The notes beneath the pieces were generated by a model, which was not told the DNA's origin, did no database searches, and saw only the letters and a list, made by a program, of their open reading frames with translations. From an uncultured Bacilli bacterium (GTDB lineage: Bacteria > Bacillota_I > Bacilli_A > RF39 > UBA660): a stretch of 33,970 nucleotides of DNA. Each line of letters begins with the position of its first letter. Positions within the stretch are counted from its first letter, which is position 1. The stretch covers positions 1 through 33,970 of the forward strand of contig CANQHF010000013.1 of NCBI GenBank assembly GCA_947623685.1, given 5' to 3'. The translations under genes and the position numbers were made by a program. Below are positions 26,877 through 33,970 of this stretch, piece by piece.

Positions 26877-27461
26877 ATGAAAAAGTTAGTTATTATTCTT
26901 TTTTTATTAATTTGTTTTTTTGCTAAATTAAATGTAATAAAAGCAGAAGATGAAATAATAAAATGTGAAACAAAAGATAAAGTTCTTTTTATTGCATCAG
27001 ATGATAATGAATTTTCATATTCTTGGTCATTTAATAAAAATGAATATAAAGATGATGCATATCCCTTAGATTTTAAAATTAAGTTTTATACTATTAATAA
27101 GGATAGAATTAATAACTTGATTGATGAAAAAATAAAAAAACAATTTATTTCTTTTAATTATCATGGCACATTACCATCTAGTGCAACCATTAAAATACCC
27201 GCGATAAATTTTAAGGACAATGATCGATTAAATTTATATTATTATGATGAAGAAAACGGAAAAATAAAACAAGTAGAAACTAATCTTTTGGTTATGAACG
27301 GATACGTTAGTTTTGATATTGATCATTGTTCAGATTATTTTTTAACTTTATCTATCGTAAAAGAAGCGGATTCAAAAAATAATAGTGGGATAATAATAAT
27401 TGGTATGATAATAGTTATTGTAGGTCTTGTTGGATATACTTTGTTTAAAGGCAAAAAATAA
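26877..27461 (+). CDS. Secreted/cell-surface protein with signal peptide and C-terminal TM anchor
   Basis: N-terminal LVIILFLLICFFAKLNVIKAED; C-terminal GIIIIGMIIVIVGLVGYTLFKGKK. Confidence 0.75.
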   Translation: MKKLVIILFLLICFFAKLNVIKAEDEIIKCETKDKVLFIASDDNEFSYSWSFNKNEYKDDAYPLDFKIKFYTINKDRINNLIDEKIKKQFISFNYHGTLPSSATIKIPAINFKDNDRLNLYYYDEENGKIKQVETNLLVMNGYVSFDIDHCSDYFLTLSIVKEADSKNNSGIIIIGMIIVIVGLVGYTLFKGKK

Positions 27462-27545
27462 TGTTTTTACATTATTTTTTTATATATTAATTGTATTATT
27501 TATCTTATTTTGTTATAATTAAAAATGATAATAGGGGTGGTTTTA

Positions 27546-27887
27546 ATGCCAAATAAAAAAGGTCAAGCATTAGTTGAATTTGTTATCATTTTACCAATTA
27601 CTCTTATTTTACTTTTTTGCATCATTGATTTTGGAAGAATAATATCTTTAAAAACTGATTTAGAAGGTAAAGCTGAAGATATTATTACTTTTTATTCTAA
27701 TGGTAAAACTCTAGAAGAAATTAGCGCCGTAATGGATGTTAAAGATGTTAAGGTTGGTTTAGAAGAAAAAGGAAGCTATAACACATTAACAGTATCAAAA
27801 ACAATAAAGCCAATTACCCCTGGTTTATCATACATAATAAATGATGCTTTTAACGTTAAGGTATCAAGGGTGGTAAGAAATGATTAG
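27546..27887 (+). CDS. TadE-like pseudopilin
   Basis: NKKGQALVEFVIILPITLILLFCIIDFGRI. Confidence 0.85.
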   Translation: MPNKKGQALVEFVIILPITLILLFCIIDFGRIISLKTDLEGKAEDIITFYSNGKTLEEISAVMDVKDVKVGLEEKGSYNTLTVSKTIKPITPGLSYIINDAFNVKVSRVVRND

Positions 27888-28278
27888 ACTTAATAATAAG
27901 GGGCAATCTCTTGCAATATTTGTTATTTTTATTCCAGTTCTTATAATGCTTGGTGCTTTAGTAGTTGATTTAAGCCTTGCAAAATACAATAAGATAAGAC
28001 TAGATAACATAGCTAAACAAATGTTAAGATATGGACTTAATAACATAGATAATGCACCTTACGATAATATGGTTGATTTAATATATCAAAATGATGATGA
28101 AATAGATGATTATAAAATAGATATAGATAATAGTAATAAAAATATTTTTATAACTATTTCAAAATCAACTAAAGGTTTTTTTGGAAGTGTAATTAATAAA
28201 GAAATATACAAGGAAAAAAGTTCATACGTTGGATATTTTAAAGATGATAAGATGATGATTGAAAAGAAGGTGAATTAA
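27880..28278 (+). CDS. TadG/TadE-like Flp pilus assembly protein
   Basis: NNKGQSLAIFVIFIPVLIMLGALVVDLS. Confidence 0.8.
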   Translation: MIRLNNKGQSLAIFVIFIPVLIMLGALVVDLSLAKYNKIRLDNIAKQMLRYGLNNIDNAPYDNMVDLIYQNDDEIDDYKIDIDNSNKNIFITISKSTKGFFGSVINKEIYKEKSSYVGYFKDDKMMIEKKVN

Positions 28279-29067
28279 ATGAAGAAAAACGCAAGTAAAA
28301 TAATTACCGTTTTTTCTTGTAAAGGTGGCGTTGGGAAAACAACAACAACTCTTAATTTAGCAGGAATATATAGTTTAATGAATAAAAAGGTTTTAATTAT
28401 GGATCTTGATTTAAATAGTGGCGGTGTTGCCGTTAGCTTAAACGTTGATGTTAATAAAACCATTTACAACGTAGTTGATGATATGTCTAATAACAGGTTT
28501 GATGTAATTGATTCATACGTTTGTAAGTATAATGATAACATTGATGTTTTATCAGCTCCTAAGGATCCAAGAAACGCGATGAAAATAGATTCCAAATACA
28601 TAAGTTTAGTTATTACGTCAGCTATTTATAAATATGACGTAATACTAATTGATACATCACATATCATTAGTCCTGTTTTACTATCAGCTTTAGATAGAAG
28701 TGATAATACTTTATTTTTAGTTACTAATGATCCAGTTGATTTAAAGAACGCAAGAAGTATGATTGCTATTTTTAAGGATACAGAAAATAATAACTTTAAG
28801 GTAGTATTTAATTCATCAAAGGATACTGGTAAAGATTATTTTTCACTATTTGATGTTAAAAGTATAATAAAACATAACATTGATTATACAATAGATAAAT
28901 CATTTTATATTAAAGACATAGATAAATATGTTATTAATGGAGATATTTTAACCCTTAATAAAAAAATAAGAGCTAATAAAAAAAGTGATATTATGAAACT
29001 AACTAAGTTAGCTAACGCTTTATTAGAGTCTAAATCCGTTAAAACGGAGGTGAATAAAGATGCCTAA
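28279..29067 (+). CDS. TadZ/CpaE-like ParA-family ATPase
   Basis: FSCKGGVGKTTTTLNLAGIY deviant Walker A; tad context. Confidence 0.85.
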   Translation: MKKNASKIITVFSCKGGVGKTTTTLNLAGIYSLMNKKVLIMDLDLNSGGVAVSLNVDVNKTIYNVVDDMSNNRFDVIDSYVCKYNDNIDVLSAPKDPRNAMKIDSKYISLVITSAIYKYDVILIDTSHIISPVLLSALDRSDNTLFLVTNDPVDLKNARSMIAIFKDTENNNFKVVFNSSKDTGKDYFSLFDVKSIIKHNIDYTIDKSFYIKDIDKYVINGDILTLNKKIRANKKSDIMKLTKLANALLESKSVKTEVNKDA

Positions 29068-30388
29068 ATTAATGGAAGCTTTTGATGTTAAAGAAGAAAG
29101 ACCGATTGTAAAACCAGTAAAAGATTATGATATATTTAAGGATAAAGAATTACTTGATAAGTTAAGAAACACGATTATATCTAATTTAATTGACGATAAA
29201 ATACCAAATAACAAATTACTTCACGAGTACATAAATGATGAAATAGATAAGGCTTTATTAGGTTATGATTTAACTAATTTAGAGCGTAGTCACATCTTTA
29301 ACTTAATTGATAATGAAATAAATGGTTATGGACCAATAACCGAACTACTTGAAGATCCTAGCATTACCGAAATAATGGTTAATGGAACAAATGAAGTTTA
29401 CGTAGAAATAGATGGTCAAATATCAAAAGATGATTCCGTATCTTTCATAAATGAAGAACACATCATAAGAACGATTCAAAAAATTGTTCAACCCCTAGGA
29501 AGAACTATTGATACGGCAAATCCGATGGTTGATGCAAGACTAGAAGATGGTTCAAGATTAAATGCGGTAATCCCGCCATTATCATTAAAAGGACCGGTTG
29601 TTACCATAAGAAAATTTAGACGTGATATGCAGTCAATAGATGATTTTTTAAGAACTGGTGCTATGACTCCTTACATGGCAAGGTTTTTAGATGCTGCCGT
29701 AAGGGCTAAATTAAACATCATAATATGTGGTGGTACTGGTAGTGGTAAAACTACGCTTTTAAACGCGTTGTCATCATTTATTGGTGATCATGAACGTATC
29801 ATAACGATTGAGGATGCCGCGGAATTAAGACTAAGACAATCACACGTTATTGGGCTTGAAACAAGGCTTGTTAATTATGAGGGTACTGGTGAAGTTACCA
29901 TTCGTGATTTAGTTATTAACTCACTTCGTATGAGACCAGATAGAATAATTGTAGGAGAAGTTCGCGGTAAAGAAGCATTTGATATGTTACAAGCAATGAA
30001 TACTGGGCACGATGGATCACTTACCACCATGCATGCTAACAGTCCAATAGATGCTTTAAACAGATTAGAGACGATGGTTTTAATGGCGGGTATGGATATA
30101 CCAATTAAGGCAATTCGTGAATACATTGAAAATGCAATTGACATCGTAATAAACGTATCTAGATTATCTGATGGAAGAAGAAAGGTAACTAGTATTTGTG
30201 AAGTAGACGGCTTTGAAGGAGACGTAATAAAACTTAAGGAAATATTTAATTTTAAACAAGTAGGTCTTACCAAAAATGGAGAAGTAGATGGAGAATTTGA
30301 TTTAATAAAACGTGTTCCAAACGTATATGAAAAAATAAAAAATAAAGGTATAGATGAATTAGAAGATATATTTGATTTTAAAAAGTAA
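29060..30388 (+). CDS. TadA/CpaF secretion ATPase
   Basis: ICGGTGSGKTTLLNALSSFI, ERIITIEDAAELRL, RPDRIIVGEVRGKEAFDMLQAMNTGHDGSLTTMHANS. Confidence 0.96.
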   Translation: MPKLMEAFDVKEERPIVKPVKDYDIFKDKELLDKLRNTIISNLIDDKIPNNKLLHEYINDEIDKALLGYDLTNLERSHIFNLIDNEINGYGPITELLEDPSITEIMVNGTNEVYVEIDGQISKDDSVSFINEEHIIRTIQKIVQPLGRTIDTANPMVDARLEDGSRLNAVIPPLSLKGPVVTIRKFRRDMQSIDDFLRTGAMTPYMARFLDAAVRAKLNIIICGGTGSGKTTLLNALSSFIGDHERIITIEDAAELRLRQSHVIGLETRLVNYEGTGEVTIRDLVINSLRMRPDRIIVGEVRGKEAFDMLQAMNTGHDGSLTTMHANSPIDALNRLETMVLMAGMDIPIKAIREYIENAIDIVINVSRLSDGRRKVTSICEVDGFEGDVIKLKEIFNFKQVGLTKNGEVDGEFDLIKRVPNVYEKIKNKGIDELEDIFDFKK

Positions 30389-30403
30389 GAAGGTGATTCA
30401 TAA

Positions 30404-31399
30404 ATGAACGTATTTATTATTCAAACGGCAATAATGATTATTCTTGCGTTTATTATATTTTATCTTGTTATTTATAATAATAGTTTAAGATTAGAAAAAA
30501 GAATTGCAAGATATAGTATAGATTCCATTAAGGATAATTCGGTATCGCTTTTTGATTTTATTCATGACGAGTATTTTAAAATCGTTTCAAAAACAAGTGC
30601 TATTTTAAAAAAATCAGTGTTCTTAAATAAATACGCATCTAGGTATAATAAATACATTACTTATGAGAATAACCAAAATATAATTGCAATGGATTATGTA
30701 AGCCATAAAATATTTATATGTTTAGGATTAGTTTTAATCGTTACTTTTGCAAGAATAATAGAAGGTGTTTTACCTAGTTTAATTGATGTTTCAGTAACGG
30801 CTTTAATAGGATTTTTTATAATTGACATATACTTTAAATTTTATGATTACATAAAAAAAAGACAAATAGAACAAGATTTATTAAACGCGATAATCATAAT
30901 GAATAATGCGTTTAGATCAGGAAGAAGTACTATGCAGGCAATAGAAATAGTTGCTAATGAACTAAAGGGCCCAATAAAACAAGAATTTAAAAAAATGCAT
31001 TTGGAAATAAGTTATGGACTATCACTTGATGTTGTTTTTGATAGATTTTCAAAAAGAGTAGAATCAGAAGAAGTAAGTTATATAACATCATCACTTAGTA
31101 TTCTAAATAAAACTGGTGGTAACATAATAAAGGTCTTTTCATCAATTGAAAAAATGTTATTTAATAAAAGAAAACTAAAGCAAGAAATGAAATCATTAAC
31201 ATCAAGTGCAAATATGATAAGTAAGATTCTTCTTTTAATGCCATTTTTATTCATCGGCTTAATAACACTTTTAAATCCAAGTTATTTCTTGCCTTTATTT
31301 AACACTAATTTAGGTAACGTATTATTATTTATAATTATAATAATATACGTATTATATGCATTTATCGTAAATAAAATCATGAAAGTGAGGTTTAACTAA
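30404..31399 (+). CDS. TadB inner-membrane platform protein
   Basis: T2SSF-like domain between CpaF and TadC; multiple TMs. Confidence 0.88.
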   Translation: MNVFIIQTAIMIILAFIIFYLVIYNNSLRLEKRIARYSIDSIKDNSVSLFDFIHDEYFKIVSKTSAILKKSVFLNKYASRYNKYITYENNQNIIAMDYVSHKIFICLGLVLIVTFARIIEGVLPSLIDVSVTALIGFFIIDIYFKFYDYIKKRQIEQDLLNAIIIMNNAFRSGRSTMQAIEIVANELKGPIKQEFKKMHLEISYGLSLDVVFDRFSKRVESEEVSYITSSLSILNKTGGNIIKVFSSIEKMLFNKRKLKQEMKSLTSSANMISKILLLMPFLFIGLITLLNPSYFLPLFNTNLGNVLLFIIIIIYVLYAFIVNKIMKVRFN

Positions 31400-32103
31400 T
31401 GAAAGAAAAAAAATCATTTATTAACCGCATTTATCGTGCTAAAGACATCGAAAAAATAAATGCAAAAATAAATCAATTTGGAGTTTCAAAAAAATTTACA
31501 ACCGAATACTTTATGAACTTTAGGTTATATTCATCAATGCTAGTTTTTGTTTTATTATTTATTTTTGCTGATTATGGGGCTTTACTGGCACCAATAATAA
31601 CCGTATTATGGTATTTACTAGTGGGTTATACCATGATAGAAAGACCCTTAAGAAAAAGAGAAAAAAAACTAGACAACGAAGCATATTACTACTTCGAAGT
31701 TTTGACACTTGCGTTAGAATCTGGAAGAAACTTGGAAAACGCAATTAAAATGGCTTGTAAATACATTGATTCTGAAATATCAAGTGAATTTAAAGAAACT
31801 TTAAAACAAGTAAACTTTGGTAAATCATTAACCGAAAGTTTATCACTTATGAGCCTTAGAATACCAAGTATTACAATAAATAACATAATATTAAACATGG
31901 AACAATCAAATCTTTTTGGAAATAGTATAATAGAAACTATGTATAACCAACTTGACTTTCTAAAAGATAAACAAATAATGGATATAAAAGCACAAATAAA
32001 TAAAATACCAAATAAAATAAGTATATTTTCAGTTTTGTTTTTTATCCCACTTATCTTACTTATTATATTAGGACCCGTTTTAATAGATTTTGTTATTGGA
32101 TAA
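31399..32103 (+). CDS. TadC inner-membrane platform protein
   Basis: YYYFEVLTLALESGRNLENAIKMA..., T2SSF-like domain. Confidence 0.88.
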   Translation: MKEKKSFINRIYRAKDIEKINAKINQFGVSKKFTTEYFMNFRLYSSMLVFVLLFIFADYGALLAPIITVLWYLLVGYTMIERPLRKREKKLDNEAYYYFEVLTLALESGRNLENAIKMACKYIDSEISSEFKETLKQVNFGKSLTESLSLMSLRIPSITINNIILNMEQSNLFGNSIIETMYNQLDFLKDKQIMDIKAQINKIPNKISIFSVLFFIPLILLIILGPVLIDFVIG

Positions 32104-32246
32104 TAGGATTTGCCTCAAGTAGAAAAGGTAAAAAGATAATGGTAATGGTATATTGTGATACAAATGCCAACTCAAAATCAACATCACATTATAAAGACTC
32201 ATATCAAATTTTAAAATAATTAAAAATTATGCAAAATACGGCAAAA

Positions 32247-32289
32247 TATTTAATAAAAAATCATCATAATATTTATGGTGATTTTTTAT
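32247..32289 (+). terminator. Intrinsic terminator after tad operon
   Basis: AAAATCATCATAA/TTATGGTGATTTT stem (with GT pairs) + T tract. Confidence 0.65.
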
Positions 32290-32385
32290 GTAAAACTATT
32301 TTACATAATGAATATAATCGTATTTACTTGGGAATATTTTTAATGATAATATCTTATTAGAATAGTAATAATGGGTGTGATTAAA

Positions 32386-33420
32386 ATGAAAAAGGAGATA
32401 GTTGAATACCTAGGTTTTGAAGAAGATGAAAAACCTAAAGTTGGAAGACCAAAGTTAGCGGATAAAAAGACTAAAAAAAAGTCTTTGATTATTGCTAGTG
32501 TATCTTTTTTATTCGTTATTTTATTACTTATTTTTGGTTATGGAACTTTATTTGGGTTTAAGAACTTAAATTTAAGGGGTACCTTAACTAATCAGGAAAA
32601 TTCTGAAGACGTTTTAATAGAAGAAATAAAGCCATTGGTTAAAGATATAACAATAAAAGCGGGTACGGCAAGGAAAGTATATTTAACGGTTTTACCAGCT
32701 GTTGCAACTAATAAAACGATAACTTATGAATCATCTGATACATCGGTTGCAACGGTGGATGATAATGGTAAAGTTTTAGGTATATCACAGGGAATTGCGG
32801 TAATAAAAGCAAAAACAAATGATGGTACTAACTTAAGTACGGAATTTAATGTTAAGGTAATAAAAAACGCAGAAGGAAAATGTATGTTTACAACTTTGTC
32901 TAAAACAAGTGATGGTATTTATTACGTAGTAGATTGTAATAATGCTAAAATAAAAGAGATACAATATAGAATTGGTGATGACAATTATGAAAGCCTACTT
33001 ACTAAAAAGATGACTGATGAAGTTAAATTTTCAAGTAAGCAACTTAAAGATAAAATAAGTTTTAAAGTTGTATATTATCCTAATAATAGTAAGGTTACTA
33101 AATATGCGGTTAAAACGATTGAAAAACAGCAGAAAACAACCACTAAAAAATTAACTGGAGGATGTACGCTTGATTTAAAAGAAGTAAAGAAAAATTTAGT
33201 AAAATACGATATATCTTGTAATAATGCTAGCGTATCTAAAATAGCATATAAAATTGGTAATGGTAGCTACGTAGGATTAGATTCAAGTAGTTTAGCGGAT
33301 ACCGTCATTTTTGAAGAAAGTGATGTAACAAGGGTAATATATTTTAACGTTGACTATGTAGTAGATGGAAGTAATAAAGTAAATACTATAACAAAAAGTA
33401 GTATAATAGAAAAAAAGTAA
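32386..33420 (+). CDS. Single-pass membrane protein: cytoplasmic KVGRPKLAD motif, BIG2-like domain, two Cys-pair repeats
   Basis: KPKVGRPKLADKKTKKKS before TM; VYLTVLPAVATNKTITYESSDTSVATVDDNGKVLGISQGIAVIKAKT is BIG2-like. Confidence 0.85.
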   Translation: MKKEIVEYLGFEEDEKPKVGRPKLADKKTKKKSLIIASVSFLFVILLLIFGYGTLFGFKNLNLRGTLTNQENSEDVLIEEIKPLVKDITIKAGTARKVYLTVLPAVATNKTITYESSDTSVATVDDNGKVLGISQGIAVIKAKTNDGTNLSTEFNVKVIKNAEGKCMFTTLSKTSDGIYYVVDCNNAKIKEIQYRIGDDNYESLLTKKMTDEVKFSSKQLKDKISFKVVYYPNNSKVTKYAVKTIEKQQKTTTKKLTGGCTLDLKEVKKNLVKYDISCNNASVSKIAYKIGNGSYVGLDSSSLADTVIFEESDVTRVIYFNVDYVVDGSNKVNTITKSSIIEKK

Positions 33421-33442
33421 ATGAAATAAAGGAGATGTAAAA

Positions 33443-33823
33443 ATGAGAAAAGAAGAAAAAAATAAAGTAGGAAGACCAAAATTAGCTGATTCAAAGATGA
33501 AAAAAGAATCTCTTTGGGTATGTTTATTTGTATTTGTTATAATGATGATTGTATCTGTTATTGGATTTAAAATTTTAACCATTGATTTTAATCCAAGATA
33601 CGTAGTCGGAACAATTTATAATGATCATGTAAATTCATGTGTCATAAGGAATAATAAAATAGATTGTGGTCCTAATGTAACTTATATGAAATATGAAATT
33701 GATGATAATAAATACGTAGAATTAACAAAACAAGATGAAAGTATAAAAGTTGATTTAGATAATTCTAATGATGTAAAAGTTTGTTATAAAACTGATAAAA
33801 CAAATTTAAAATGTAATAAATAA
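33443..33823 (+). CDS. Single-pass membrane protein: KVGRPKLAD motif plus one Cys-pair repeat
   Basis: KNKVGRPKLADSKMKKES before TM; paralogous layout to upstream gene. Confidence 0.8.
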   Translation: MRKEEKNKVGRPKLADSKMKKESLWVCLFVFVIMMIVSVIGFKILTIDFNPRYVVGTIYNDHVNSCVIRNNKIDCGPNVTYMKYEIDDNKYVELTKQDESIKVDLDNSNDVKVCYKTDKTNLKCNK

Positions 33824-33828
33824 CATAT

Positions 33829-33866
33829 CTAGTAATCGTTATAAGTTTAACGATTACTTTTTTTTA
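33829..33866 (+). terminator. Intrinsic terminator
   Basis: AGTAATCGTTA/TAACGATTACT + T tract. Confidence 0.8.
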
Positions 33867-33970
33867 TTTTTTTTAAATTTTTAGGGGAATTTAAAAAGTT
33901 ATGTAGAAATATAAGTATGAGGGCACCTATATTTGGGCTAGTTACTTTCCGTTTTTTCTTTCAAAGGAAA
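33866..33970 (+). repeat. Dispersed leader repeat copy c and 5' part of a second type I TA-like locus, truncated by window edge
   Basis: TTTTAAATTTTTAGGGGAATTTAAAAAGTTATGTAGAAATATAAGTATGAGGGCACCTATATTTGGGCTAGTTACTTTCC aligns to 8965-9051. Confidence 0.7.

Noticed and set aside
1-33970. Mycoplasma genetic code (TGA = Trp)
   Set aside because: TGA is used as a stop (e.g. nfo) and Trp positions in conserved proteins are TGG.

Overview
The window is about 34 kb from a low-GC (AT-rich, code-11) monoderm bacterium. By gene content it looks like a gut Bacilli/RF39-type lineage, which is inference. Most of it is a housekeeping backbone: miaB-ricA, T-box-tyrS, cdsA-rseP-fmt, rlmN-PP2C-PASTA kinase-rsgA-rpe, infC-rpmI-rplT-rsmD, nfo, yceD-rpmF, and a minimal Tad pilus operon (TadE/TadG/TadZ/TadA/TadB/TadC). 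Accessory or contingency modules interrupt this backbone. (1) The strongest find is a candidate two-pilin phase switch at 19.5-21.6 kb. Two divergent type IV prepilin genes share a 163-bp inverted repeat (162/163 identical) covering their 5' UTR and N-terminal coding region. The segment between the arms carries a tyrosine recombinase (frameshifted at an A8 tract) and one sigma-A-like promoter that currently faces only the right-hand pilin. Inversion would move that promoter to the other pilin. (2) A tandem family of SipW-type surface proteins (two intact, one relic) has G9 homopolymers exactly inside the -35/-10 spacer of both intact promoters, as expected for slipped-strand phase variation. 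(3) There is a type I toxin-antitoxin-like locus at about 9.0-9.25 kb, a second copy cut by the right window edge, and a leader element shared with an ORF6N/PLD-like gene. (4) Ribosomal-protein oddities: L32 carries an L27-like Prp-cleavage motif at its N-terminus, L20 is fused to a Rho_N/SAP-like domain, and infC appears to start at AUA. No tRNA, rRNA or CRISPR array was seen. All calls are by eye from sequence, with no database search.
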